Shown: piece after piece, positions 23,146-32,025 of the stretch
Layout: each line of letters begins with the position of its first letter
Position numbering within the stretch: position 1 is the first letter of the stretch
From: Burkholderia sp.
Lineage (GTDB): Bacteria > Pseudomonadota > Gammaproteobacteria > Burkholderiales > Burkholderiaceae
DNA length: 64,000 nucleotides
Direction of reading: 5' to 3'
Assembly (NCBI GenBank): GCA_031253835.1
Contig: JAIRVP010000080.1
Location: 1-64,000 of the forward strand
Position numbers and translations under genes: made by a program
Notes under the pieces: model-generated
The model's database searches: none
The model's input: the letters and a program-made list of their open reading frames with translations, nothing else
What the model was told of the DNA's origin: nothing

Positions 23146-25167
23146 ATGAATCGTTATCCACTCTGGAAATATGTCGTGATGGTCGTGGCGCTCGCCATCG
23201 GCCTTCTGTACACATTGCCCAACTTCTTCGGCGAAGCGCCGGCGGTGCAGGTGTCGAGCGGCAAGGCCACGGTCAAGCTCGACTCGACCACGCTGACCCA
23301 GGTCGAATCGGCGCTCGCATCCGCGCAGATCACGCCGGACGACGTCACCTTCGAGAATACGGCGACCAACGCGAACATCCGCGTGCGCCTGAAGGACACC
23401 GATACGCAGCTGCGCGTCAAGGACCTGCTGCAGAAGTCGCTGAACGCCGACCCGAACGATCCGCAGTACGTCGTCGCACTGAACCTGCAGAGCGCGTCGC
23501 CGCGCTGGCTGACGGCCCTGCACGCGCTGCCGATGTATCTCGGCCTCGACCTGCGCGGCGGTGTCCACTTCCTGCTCCAGGTCGACATGACGGGCGCGCT
23601 CACGAAGAAGCTCGACTCCGACGCTTCCGACGCCCGCTCGCTGCTGCGCGACAAGAACATCCGTGACGGCGGCGTGAGCCGCGTCGACCAGTCCGTGGTC
23701 GTCAACTTCAGCGATGCGCAGACGGCGGAAGACGCCCGCAAGGTGCTCGCCGCGTCGGTCACCGAACTGCAATGGGCGACCCAGCCCGGCGGCGGCGGCA
23801 CGCAGGTCGTCGGCACGTTCACGCCGGCCGTGCAGAAGTCCGTCGAGGACGCCGCGCTCAAGCAGAACCTGACGACGCTCCACAACCGCGTGAACGAACT
23901 CGGCGTGTCCGAGCCGATCCTGCAGCAGCAAGGCAGCGACCGCATCGTCGTCGAACTGCCGGGCGTGCAGGACACCGCGAAGGCGAAGGACATCATCGGC
24001 CGCACCGCGACGCTCGAGGCACGCCTCGCCGATCCGATCAACACGCACCCGAACCCGAACGACCCCGTTCCGCCGGGCGAGGAGCTGTTCACGCAGGGCA
24101 TCCAGGCGCCCGTGCTGCTGAAGAAGGACGTGATCTTCACCGGCGACCGCATCATCGATGCCTCGGCCGGCTTCGACGAACACCAGCGTCCGTCGGTCAA
24201 CATCCGCCTCGACTCGGCCGGTGGCCGCGCGGTGCGCACGGTGTCGCGCGACAACATCGGCAAGCCGATGGCGATGGTGCTGTTCGAGAAGGGCAAGGGC
24301 GAAGTGCTGACGGTCGCGACGATCCAGTCCGAACTCGGCGACCGCTTCCAGATCACGGGCCAGCCGACGCCGCAGGCCGCAGCCGACCTCGCGCTGCTGC
24401 TGCGCGCCGGTTCGCTCGCCGCGCCGATGGACATCATCGAGGAACGCACGATCGGCCCGAGCCTCGGCGCCGACAACATCAAGATGGGCGTCCACTCGGT
24501 GATCTGGGGCTTCTGCGCGATCGCCGTGTTCATGATCGCGTACTACATGCTGTTCGGCGTGGTGTCGGTGATCGGCCTGTCGGTGAACCTGCTGCTGCTC
24601 GTCGCCGTGCTGTCGCTGATGCAGGCGACGCTGACGCTGCCCGGTATCGCGGCAATCGCACTCGCGCTCGGCATGGCGATCGACTCGAACGTGCTGATCA
24701 ACGAGCGCGTGCGTGAAGAACTGCGCGCCGGCCAGCCGCCGCAGCTCGCGATCCAGGCCGGCTACGCGCATGCGTGGGCGACGATTCTCGACTCGAACGT
24801 CACGACGCTGATCGCCGGCCTCGCGCTGCTCGCGTTCGGCTCGGGCCCGGTTCGCGCGTTCGCGATCGTGCACTGCCTCGGTATCCTGACGTCGATGTTC
24901 TCCGCGGTGTTCTTCTCGCGCGGGATCGTCAACCTCTGGTACGGCGGCCGCAAGAAGCTGAAGTCGCTCGCGATCGGCCAGGTGTGGAAGCCGGAAGGCG
25001 CCGCTGCCGCCGCGTCGTTCACCGACGTGGACGAATCGACCGACACCGCACGCGCCGCGAAGCTCGCCGCCCCGGCGAAGGGCAACGCGCCGCGCGCCGG
25101 CAAGCCGCAGCTGCGCAACCGCGCGCAGCAAGGCGTGTCGCCGAAGAAACCGGGCTCGACCCAATAA
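23146..25167 (+). CDS. secD: Protein-export membrane protein SecD
   Basis: A 673-residue RND-type membrane protein that uses the proton gradient to pull secreted proteins across the inner membrane with SecF. It has an N-terminal helix (YVVMVVALAIGLLYTLPNFF), a large periplasmic domain containing YLGLDLRGGVHFLLQVD, and five C-terminal helices with GMAIDSNVLINERVREE. E. coli SecD has 615 residues. The extra length includes a polar C-terminal tail of about 60 residues rich in Ala, Lys and Pro after the last helix. secF begins 18 bases downstream. Confidence 0.95.
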   Translation: MNRYPLWKYVVMVVALAIGLLYTLPNFFGEAPAVQVSSGKATVKLDSTTLTQVESALASAQITPDDVTFENTATNANIRVRLKDTDTQLRVKDLLQKSLNADPNDPQYVVALNLQSASPRWLTALHALPMYLGLDLRGGVHFLLQVDMTGALTKKLDSDASDARSLLRDKNIRDGGVSRVDQSVVVNFSDAQTAEDARKVLAASVTELQWATQPGGGGTQVVGTFTPAVQKSVEDAALKQNLTTLHNRVNELGVSEPILQQQGSDRIVVELPGVQDTAKAKDIIGRTATLEARLADPINTHPNPNDPVPPGEELFTQGIQAPVLLKKDVIFTGDRIIDASAGFDEHQRPSVNIRLDSAGGRAVRTVSRDNIGKPMAMVLFEKGKGEVLTVATIQSELGDRFQITGQPTPQAAADLALLLRAGSLAAPMDIIEERTIGPSLGADNIKMGVHSVIWGFCAIAVFMIAYYMLFGVVSVIGLSVNLLLLVAVLSLMQATLTLPGIAAIALALGMAIDSNVLINERVREELRAGQPPQLAIQAGYAHAWATILDSNVTTLIAGLALLAFGSGPVRAFAIVHCLGILTSMFSAVFFSRGIVNLWYGGRKKLKSLAIGQVWKPEGAAAAASFTDVDESTDTARAAKLAAPAKGNAPRAGKPQLRNRAQQGVSPKKPGSTQ

Positions 25168-25185
25168 GGCCCCGGAGACGAGACC

Positions 25186-26136
25186 ATGGAATTTTTCCGC
25201 ATCCGTAAAGACATTCCGTTCATGCGGCACGCGCTGGTGTTCAACGTGATCTCGCTGGTCACGTTCCTCGCCGCCGTGTTCTTCCTGTTCCACCGCGGGC
25301 TGCACCTGTCCGTCGAATTCACCGGCGGTACGGTGATCGAGGTGCAGTACCAGCAGGCCGCGGAACTCGAACCCGTGCGCGCGACGCTCGGCAAGCTCGG
25401 CTACGCCGACGCGCAGGTGCAGAACTTCGGCACGTCGCGCAACGTGCTGATCCGCCTGCAGCTGAAGGAAGGCCTCACGTCCGCGCAGCAGAGCGACCAG
25501 GTGATGGGCGCGCTGAAGGCGCAGAACCCGGACGTCACGCTGCAGCGCGTCGAGTTCGTCGGCCCGCAGGTCGGCCGGGAGCTCGCGACCGACGGTCTGC
25601 TCGCGCTCGCGTGCGTGGTGATCGGCATCGTGATCTACCTGTCGTTCCGCTTCGAATGGAAGTACGCAGTGGCCGGCATCATCGCCAACCTGCACGACGT
25701 CGTGATCATTCTCGGCTTCTTCGCGTTCTTCCAGTGGGAGTTCTCGCTGGCGGTGCTCGCGGCGATCCTCGCGGTGCTCGGCTACTCGGTCAACGAGTCG
25801 GTCGTCATCTTCGACCGGATCCGCGAAACGTTCCGCCGCGAACGCAAGATGAGCGTGCAGGAAGTGATCAACCACGCGATCACGACCACGATGTCGCGTA
25901 CGATCATCACGCACACGTCGACGGAAATGATGGTGCTGTCGATGTTCTTCTTCGGCGGCCCGACGCTGCATTACTTCGCGCTCGCACTGACGGTCGGCAT
26001 CATGTTCGGTATCTACTCGTCGGTGTTCGTCGCGGGCTCGCTCGCGATGTGGCTCGGCATCAAGCGCGAAGACCTGATCAAGGACAAGAAGGCCGCGCAC
26101 GATCCGGACGATCCGAACGCAGGCGCGCAGGTTTAA
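25186..26136 (+). CDS. secF: Protein-export membrane protein SecF
   Basis: A 316-residue partner of SecD. It has a first helix after MEFFRIRKDIPFMRHALVFN, a periplasmic P4 domain beginning LSVEFTGGTVIEV, and five further helices. The conserved GYSVNESVVIFDRIRE and TSTEMMVLSMFFFGG are present. Length is close to E. coli SecF (323). A strong terminator 25 bases after the stop closes the yajC-secD-secF transcript. Confidence 0.95.
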   Translation: MEFFRIRKDIPFMRHALVFNVISLVTFLAAVFFLFHRGLHLSVEFTGGTVIEVQYQQAAELEPVRATLGKLGYADAQVQNFGTSRNVLIRLQLKEGLTSAQQSDQVMGALKAQNPDVTLQRVEFVGPQVGRELATDGLLALACVVIGIVIYLSFRFEWKYAVAGIIANLHDVVIILGFFAFFQWEFSLAVLAAILAVLGYSVNESVVIFDRIRETFRRERKMSVQEVINHAITTTMSRTIITHTSTEMMVLSMFFFGGPTLHYFALALTVGIMFGIYSSVFVAGSLAMWLGIKREDLIKDKKAAHDPDDPNAGAQV

Positions 26137-26160
26137 GCGCCCCGCCGTTTCGGCATCGCA

Positions 26161-26193
26161 AAAAAGGCCGGCCCATTCGGGCCGGCTTTTTTC
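26161..26193 (+). terminator. Intrinsic terminator after secF
   Basis: A run of A, then GGCCGGCCC, loop ATTC, GGGCCGGC and TTTTTT. It is GC-rich and T-tailed, 25 bases after the secF stop codon. Confidence 0.9.
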
Positions 26194-26322
26194 ATGCGCG
26201 GGCCGCCCCGCATGCGTCGTCACAGGCGTCGGCTACAATCGTCACCGCCCTGCCCCGTTTGCCTGCCGGCCGTGCGCTGACCAGGCAAGCACCGTCGTCA
26301 CCCGTCCGAACGGGCAATCCCG

Positions 26323-27852
26323 ATGATGCCTCCCATGCATGTCGTTCGTCGCCTTGCCGTCTGCGCAACCGTCGCGGCCGTGCTGCTGCCGTGTGCGTCT
26401 CGCGCCGGTGCGCAGCCGGCGTCCGCGCCGCCCGCCGCGTCACCGCCCGCCGCCCCGGCGCCGTCGCCATGCCCGCCCGACTGGGAACCGCAGCTCTGCG
26501 AACTGAAAGCGGCCGTCGAAGTGCTGAAGAAGCAGCACCTGACCGACGTCGACATCGGCGCGCTGCTCGACGCCGCGACCCACGACGGAATCAAGACGCT
26601 GCCGTACGCGCGCTTCTTCAACGCGAAGGAAGAGCAGGAACGGCGCGACGACGAGCGGCGTGCGCGCGACGGCACGCCGGGCATCGGGATCGTGTTCGAG
26701 ACGCGGCCCGACGGGCTGCACATCATCGACGTGATTCCCGACGCACCGGCCGAGAAAGCCGGCGTGCGGCCGGACGATCTCGTGGTCGCGATGAGCGACC
26801 GGAGCGTCGTCGGCATCGACAGCGGCGAACTCGTGAAACTCGCGAAGGGCGACGCGGGCATGGCGCTGAAGCTCACGGTGCAGCGCGGCGCGAAGCACGA
26901 CGTGCTGACCTTCGCGCCGGTGCGCGCGATCGTCAAGCCGCATCCGGCGGTCGCGAAGCGGCTCGACGGCGACATCCTGTACACGCGGCTGTCGAGCTTT
27001 CCCGAACCAGCGGTCGGCGACTATATCGACGCGGTGCAGGCCGCGCGCCGCGCGGGCCCGCCGGTGAAAGGGATGATCCTCGACCTGCGCATCAACGGCG
27101 GCGGCGCGCTCAATGCGGCGATCGGCATCACCGCGCTGTTCGCGGGACGCGACCGCACCGCGATGGTGACGGTCGAGCGCGGCGACACGCACCGCCGCCG
27201 CTACACGACCAACTGGCCCGACTACGAACTGCCCGTCATGCACGGGCAGGATCCGCTTGCGCCGCTGCAGGCCGACGACTGGTGGCGCACCGTGCCGCTC
27301 GTCGTGCTCGTCGACGGACAGAGCGCGTCGGCCGCCGAAGCGACGGCGGCCGCGCTGAAGGATCTCGGCCGCGCGAAACTGCTCGGAATGCCGACCTACG
27401 GAAAGGGGCTCGCGCAGACGGGCGTCGACCTGATCGACGGCACGCGCCTGAATTTCACGTATGCGCGCAACCTGCGGCCGAACGGCTGCCCGATGGACGG
27501 CTACGGCGTCGTGCCGGACTGGCTCGTGCCGCCGCGCCGCGACTCGGACGTCGACGGCGTGCTGCTGTGGTACCGGGAAGCCGATCTCGCGCGTGCGCCG
27601 TATGCGGACCGGCTGGCGCCCGACCCGTTCGCGCCGGTGCGCAAGGCGCGGCAGCAGCTGCGCGATGCGCGCGTGCGCACGAAGGTCGATACGGCGACGA
27701 GCATGGCGCTGCCGCAGCGCGCGTTCGGCACGGCCGGCGACTGGCAGCTTCAGCAGGCGCTCGCCGCGCTCGCGGGGCGCCCGGTGCGGACCGTCGACGC
27801 GCCGGCGCAATTGATGCCGGCGCAGCCCGTGTGCGAGCGCGCCGGCAACTGA
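26323..27852 (+). CDS. Periplasmic S41-family serine protease with PDZ domain (Ctp-like)
   Basis: This 509-residue protein has a signal peptide (about residues 1-31), an Ala/Pro-rich spacer and a PDZ domain (about 115-195; PGIGIVFETRPDGLHIIDV). The S41 protease domain places Ser336 (QSASAAEA) and Lys361 (TYGKGLAQ) 25 apart, as in Tsp/Prc. Such enzymes trim proteins from the C-terminus in the periplasm. It is shorter than E. coli Prc and may be secreted or membrane-tethered. The start at 26323 could instead be 26335. The substrate is unknown. Confidence 0.85.
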   Translation: MMPPMHVVRRLAVCATVAAVLLPCASRAGAQPASAPPAASPPAAPAPSPCPPDWEPQLCELKAAVEVLKKQHLTDVDIGALLDAATHDGIKTLPYARFFNAKEEQERRDDERRARDGTPGIGIVFETRPDGLHIIDVIPDAPAEKAGVRPDDLVVAMSDRSVVGIDSGELVKLAKGDAGMALKLTVQRGAKHDVLTFAPVRAIVKPHPAVAKRLDGDILYTRLSSFPEPAVGDYIDAVQAARRAGPPVKGMILDLRINGGGALNAAIGITALFAGRDRTAMVTVERGDTHRRRYTTNWPDYELPVMHGQDPLAPLQADDWWRTVPLVVLVDGQSASAAEATAAALKDLGRAKLLGMPTYGKGLAQTGVDLIDGTRLNFTYARNLRPNGCPMDGYGVVPDWLVPPRRDSDVDGVLLWYREADLARAPYADRLAPDPFAPVRKARQQLRDARVRTKVDTATSMALPQRAFGTAGDWQLQQALAALAGRPVRTVDAPAQLMPAQPVCERAGN

Positions 27853-27864
27853 CGCGCCGCCTTT

Positions 27865-29142
27865 CTATCGGAAACCGAAGCGCTTGCGCAGCACGACCAG
27901 CGCCACGAGGCTCAGCACGGCCGCGAACATCAGGTAGAAGCTCGGCGCGGTCTTCATGCCGGTCGCGCGGATCAGCCACGCGATGATGAACGGCCCGAAC
28001 CCGCCGAAGATCGTCACCGCGACGTTATACGCGAGCGACATCCCGGTCGTGCGCGTCTGCACCGGAAACACCTCGGACAACAGCCCCGGCAGCGCCGCGA
28101 AGTAACCCGTCATCAGGAAGGCGAGCAGCACCTGCAGCGCGATCAGTGTGCCGAAGCCCGGATGCGCGACGAGGTATGCGAACGCCGGATAGATCAGCAC
28201 GAGGATGCCGATGGCCGGCGCGATCATCACGCGCACGCGGCCGTACCGATCCGACCAGTGGCCGACGAGCGGCGCGAACGCCATCTGGATCACGCCGACG
28301 ACGAGGATCGCCGCGAACGCGGCGGACGGCGCGAGGCCGAGCTGCTTCACGCCGTAGGTCGGCATGAACAGCACGAGATAAGTGGCGACGGTGCCGAGCA
28401 CGACCACGCCCATCGCGGCAACCAGGCGTGCCTTGTGCGTGGCGAACGTGTCGCGTAGCGGGTTCGCGGTGCCTTCGGCCGCGAGGAATTCGGGCGTCTC
28501 GTCGACCTTCGTGCGGATGTAGTACGCGACGGGCCCGAGCAGCAGCCCGAAGAAGAACGGCACGCGCCAGCCCCACGACGCCATCTGCGCGGCCGAGAGC
28601 TGCGCGTTCAGCACGGTGCCGAAGCCGGCGGCGAGCAGCGTCGTGAGCCCCTGGCTCGCGACCTGCCAGCTCGCGAAGAAGCCGCGCCGGCCCGGCACGT
28701 GTTCGGCGAGGAACGCGGTCGCGCTGCCGAACTCGCCGCCGGCCGAGAAGCCCTGCATCAACCGCGCGGCGACGAGGATCACCGGCGCCGCGACGCCGAT
28801 CGTCTCGTAGGTCGGCAGCACCGCGATGACCAGCGTGCCGGCCATCATCAGCAGGATCGACAGCGTGAGCGCGGCCTTGCGGCCCGCGCGGTCGGCATAC
28901 GCGCCGAGCACGATCGCGCCGAGCGGCCGCATGAAGAACGACACGCCGAACGTGCCGAGCGTGAGCAGCAGCGACACGGTATCGTTGCCGGCCGGGAAGA
29001 ACAGCTTCGCGATCGTGACCGCGAAGAAGCCGTAGACGACGAGATCGAACCACTCGAGCGCATTGCCGATCGACGCGGCGACCACCGCGCGCCACACGCG
29101 CGGCGACGAGGCAATGGAACGGGACTGCGTGGCGGCATGCAT
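27865..29142 (-). CDS. MFS transporter, metabolite:H+ symporter (MHS) family
   Basis: A 425-residue transporter with 12 predicted membrane helices. The MHS hallmark IGNALEWFDLVVYGFFA is at about residues 26-42, and the loop 2-3 motif GAYADRAGRKAAL is present. Relatives import citrate, 2-oxoglutarate, shikimate or proline/betaine with protons; the substrate here cannot be told. I chose the start at 29142 because AAGGAG precedes it and upstream codons lack family similarity. It converges on the S41 protease gene, 12 bases apart. Confidence 0.87.
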   Translation of the reverse strand: MHAATQSRSIASSPRVWRAVVAASIGNALEWFDLVVYGFFAVTIAKLFFPAGNDTVSLLLTLGTFGVSFFMRPLGAIVLGAYADRAGRKAALTLSILLMMAGTLVIAVLPTYETIGVAAPVILVAARLMQGFSAGGEFGSATAFLAEHVPGRRGFFASWQVASQGLTTLLAAGFGTVLNAQLSAAQMASWGWRVPFFFGLLLGPVAYYIRTKVDETPEFLAAEGTANPLRDTFATHKARLVAAMGVVVLGTVATYLVLFMPTYGVKQLGLAPSAAFAAILVVGVIQMAFAPLVGHWSDRYGRVRVMIAPAIGILVLIYPAFAYLVAHPGFGTLIALQVLLAFLMTGYFAALPGLLSEVFPVQTRTTGMSLAYNVAVTIFGGFGPFIIAWLIRATGMKTAPSFYLMFAAVLSLVALVVLRKRFGFR

Positions 29143-29243
29143 CGGCGATCTCCTTGTCGTTGTACGTTCTGTTCGAGGCAGCCGCTGTCGCGCCGTCGGC
29201 CTGCCCGGCGCCGCACGCGGCGCTCGGGCGATTATAGGCGCGC

Positions 29244-29282
29244 AAAAAAATACCGCCGCGCCCCTGACGGGAACGCGGCGGT
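29244..29282 (-). terminator. Intrinsic terminator after the YceI gene
   Basis: On the minus strand ACCGCCGCG pairs with CGCGGCGGT around a 13-base loop, followed by ATTTTTTT. It lies about 43 bases after the stop codon of the YceI gene at 29325. Confidence 0.82.
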
Positions 29283-29324
29283 CGTCGCGGCGGGCCGGCG
29301 CGAACGCTGGCCCGGCCGGCGGGC

Positions 29325-29906
29325 TTACTGCTGCTTCAGCGCTTCGGCCGTGATCAGCAGCTTCGTCTTCATCTTGAAGCCGTACTGCTTGCCGTAGTCG
29401 AGGCCGAAGTCGCTGCGGTCGAATTCGCCGACGGCGTCGACGCCGCACACTTCACGCTTGAGCATCGGATGCGGCATGCACTTGAAGCCGTCGATCTTCA
29501 GCGTCACCGGCTTCGTGACGCCATGCAGCGTCAGGTTGCCGACCACCGATACCGGCTTGTCGCCGTCGAACTTGATCGCGCCCTTGTAGTTCGCCTGCGG
29601 GAACTTCGACACGTCGAAGAATTCGGCCGTCTGCAGGTGCTCGTCGAGCTTCGCGCTGCCGGTGTGGATCGACGCGATGTCGGTCGTCACGTCGACCGTA
29701 CCCGTCTTCGCCGCGCGATCGAGCGTCACGGTGCCGCTCGACTTGTCGAACTTGCCGCGCCAGACCGACAGGCCGCCCATGTGGTCGGCTTCAAAGCTCG
29801 GGTACGTGTGGCTCGAGTCGAACTGGTACGTGACGCTTTCGGCGAAGGCCGAGAACGACAGCGATGCTGCCAGCGCGCCCGCGGCGATGATCAGTTGCTT
29901 TTTCAA
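29325..29906 (-). CDS. YceI-family periplasmic lipid-binding protein (second copy)
   Basis: A 193-residue secreted protein: signal peptide (about residues 1-20, ending SAFAES), then a lipocalin-like YceI beta barrel (YQFDSSHTYPSFEADHMGGL to the C-terminus). YceI barrels bind polyisoprenoids. The start appears to be TTG at 29906: AAGGAG lies seven bases before it, and MKKQLIIAAGAL follows as a good signal peptide. No ATG is suitably placed. It is 66 bases downstream of another YceI gene and a cytochrome b561 gene in the same direction. Confidence 0.85.
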   Translation of the reverse strand: MKKQLIIAAGALAASLSFSAFAESVTYQFDSSHTYPSFEADHMGGLSVWRGKFDKSSGTVTLDRAAKTGTVDVTTDIASIHTGSAKLDEHLQTAEFFDVSKFPQANYKGAIKFDGDKPVSVVGNLTLHGVTKPVTLKIDGFKCMPHPMLKREVCGVDAVGEFDRSDFGLDYGKQYGFKMKTKLLITAEALKQQ

Positions 29907-29971
29907 ACTCTTTCTCCTTGGAACGGCGCCGCGCCCTCGCGCGGCATTCAGGTGAGGCGACAGCCCGCCGC

Positions 29972-30532
29972 TTACTTGGTGGCGACGAGATGGAACTTGA
30001 TCTGCACTTCGTCGGCGACGATCGACGTGTCCTTCCATTCGCCGGTGCCGACGTTGAAGGCCGAGCGCTTGATCGGCAGCACGCCGTCGAACGTCTGCGT
30101 CGCGCCGCTTTGCGCGACCGTGACGGGCACCGTGACGGTCTCGGACTTGCCCTTGATCGTCAGCTTGCCGGTCACGTTGTACTTGTTGCCGCCGGCCGGT
30201 GCGATCGCCGACGACACGAACGTCGCCTGCGGATACGCCTTGGCGTCGAACCAGTCCTTGCCGGCGACCTGGTCGTTGTACATCTTGTCGCCGAGATCGA
30301 AGCTCGCGATGTCGATGGTCATTTGCGCGGTGCCCTGCGCGGCCTTCGCCGGGTCGAACTTCACCTGCGCGGAGAACTTCTTGAACGCGCCTTCGGTCGG
30401 CACGTTCATCTGCTTCGACACGGCAGACACCTTGCTCTTCGCGAGATCGACATCGGCATGCGCCGCGCCCGACGCGACAAGTGCCGCCGCGGCGAACGCG
30501 GTCAGCATGGAGCGGGAGAAAGACACTTTCAT
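29972..30532 (-). CDS. YceI-family periplasmic protein (first copy)
   Basis: A 186-residue secreted protein: signal peptide to about residue 27 (LVASGAAHA), then a YceI domain (DLAKSKVSAVSKQMNVPTEG through VADEVQIKFHLVATK). I chose the ATG at 30532, which has GAAGGA upstream. An ATG at 30544 overlaps the cytochrome stop as ATGA and is also possible. It shares an operon with the cytochrome b561 gene. The b561-YceI pairing is widespread and suggests a role with quinones or isoprenoid lipids. Confidence 0.88.
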   Translation of the reverse strand: MKVSFSRSMLTAFAAAALVASGAAHADVDLAKSKVSAVSKQMNVPTEGAFKKFSAQVKFDPAKAAQGTAQMTIDIASFDLGDKMYNDQVAGKDWFDAKAYPQATFVSSAIAPAGGNKYNVTGKLTIKGKSETVTVPVTVAQSGATQTFDGVLPIKRSAFNVGTGEWKDTSIVADEVQIKFHLVATK

Positions 30533-30540
30533 GGGATCCT

Positions 30541-31101
30541 TCATTTGGCAGAGGGAAGCATCCGCGACAGCAGGCCGTCGCGGTCCAACAACTGGTGCTT
30601 GAGCGCCGCGAGCACATGCATCGCGATGAGCGAAAGCAGAATGTAATTCAAAGACACGTGCAGCGCCTTGAAGGTTTCCTTGAGCGCCGGATCGGGGTCG
30701 ATCAGCCGCGGCAGCGGCACGATGCCGAGGTAGACGACCGGGATGTTCGAGGCCGAGCTGTACAGGTAGCCCGTCACGGGGATCACGATCATCAGCACGT
30801 ACAGCAGCATGTGCACGCCGTGCGATACCGCGCGCTGCCAGGCCGGCGTATCGTCCGGCAGCGGCGGCGGCACGTGCGTCGCCCGCCACAGCACGCGGAT
30901 GACGGCCAGCGCGAACACCGTCACGCCGATCCACTTGTGCCACGAGAAGTACTTCAGCTTCGTCGGCGTGAAGCCGGGGATGTCGGTCATCACCCAGCCG
31001 AGCGCGAAGCCGCAGACGATCAGCAGCGCGATCAGCCAGTGCAGCGCGATCGCGGTATGCGCGTAGCGTGCCGGCGCGGCCGGCGGCGATTTCGATACCA
31101 T
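30541..31101 (-). CDS. Cytochrome b561, diheme membrane protein
   Basis: A 186-residue protein with four predicted membrane helices. Likely haem-ligand histidines lie in ALHWLIALL, FSWHKWIG, HGVHMLLYV and ALHVSLNYI. Such proteins move electrons between quinones and periplasmic acceptors such as superoxide. It is the first gene of a three-gene unit with two YceI proteins. Its stop overlaps a possible start of the next gene. Confidence 0.9.
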   Translation of the reverse strand: MVSKSPPAAPARYAHTAIALHWLIALLIVCGFALGWVMTDIPGFTPTKLKYFSWHKWIGVTVFALAVIRVLWRATHVPPPLPDDTPAWQRAVSHGVHMLLYVLMIVIPVTGYLYSSASNIPVVYLGIVPLPRLIDPDPALKETFKALHVSLNYILLSLIAMHVLAALKHQLLDRDGLLSRMLPSAK

Positions 31102-31359
31102 CTTGGATTCCTCAGTTCAGCGAACAGCTGCGCCGGCAATTCGTCCGACGCTTGTCAAGGGCGCCATGCTACCGCAACCTTTTGACGTGCGCGGACTCTG
31201 AGGACAGGCGCGTCAGCCGGCTGACGGCTTCCTGTCATGTTACCGATCGGTCACAAAACACACGATCCTTGACGCACCGAAAAAGGCCTTTTGGTAAGAT
31301 TGGCGCGGGTTCCGGCCCCGTCGACGCGTTCCCCCGGCCGTCGCACAACTGCCTTTTCC

Positions 31360-32025
31360 ATGCAACGAAACGACCTGATTGCCTGTCACGAGTGCGACGC
31401 ACTGTTGCACAAACCGCGCCTCAGCGGCCGCGAAATCGCGCGCTGCCCGCGCTGCGACGCGCTGCTGTACCGCAACAGCGCCGCCCAGATCGAGCGGATC
31501 TGCGCGCTCGCGCTCGCGGCGCTGATCACGTTCACGATCGCGCAGGTGTTCCCGATCCTCGAAATGGACGTGAACGGCAACCGCGTGCAGACGACGCTGA
31601 TCGGCGCGATCGATGCGTTGTGGCGCCAGGACATGGCCGTCGTCGGCGTGATGGTGTTCTGCTCGACCGTGCTGTTTCCGCTCGTCGAGATGGCCGCGCT
31701 GCTGTACCTGCTGCTGCCGATGCGGCGCGGCGTCGTGCCGCCCGGGTTCAACCTCGTGCTGCGCGCGATCGAGCTCGCGCGGCCGTGGAGCATGATCGAG
31801 GTGTTCATGCTCGGGATCCTCGTCACGATCGTGAAGATGGTGAGTCTCGCAAGAGTCGTTCCCGATGCCGCGCTGTTCGCGTTCGGCGCGCTCACGCTGA
31901 TGATCGCCGTCGTGCTGATGTTCGATCCCCGTACGCTGTGGGACATCGCCGACGACCTGCGCGCCGGGCGCTCGCCCGGGCAGCCCGACCCGGCCGCGCC
32001 GCTGCCGGAAGCCGCCCGCCGATGA
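31360..32025 (+). CDS. PqiA-like integral membrane protein, first half
   Basis: A 221-residue protein with an N-terminal zinc-ribbon-like CHEC..CPRC pair (about residues 7-32) and four membrane helices. It corresponds to the first half of E. coli PqiA (417 residues), which is one chain there. The ATG at 31360 (MQRNDLIACHECD) is the family start; upstream frame has no homology. It overlaps the second-half gene by four bases (ATGA). It belongs to the Pqi/Let system for lipid transport between the membranes. Confidence 0.87.
   Translation: MQRNDLIACHECDALLHKPRLSGREIARCPRCDALLYRNSAAQIERICALALAALITFTIAQVFPILEMDVNGNRVQTTLIGAIDALWRQDMAVVGVMVFCSTVLFPLVEMAALLYLLLPMRRGVVPPGFNLVLRAIELARPWSMIEVFMLGILVTIVKMVSLARVVPDAALFAFGALTLMIAVVLMFDPRTLWDIADDLRAGRSPGQPDPAAPLPEAARR

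Noticed and set aside
23026..26223. A 1065-codon open frame on the minus strand opposite secD and secF
   Set aside because: It is antisense to well-conserved genes, is Arg/His/Asp-rich with no recognisable domain, and is explained by the strong GC bias at third codon positions of the real genes.
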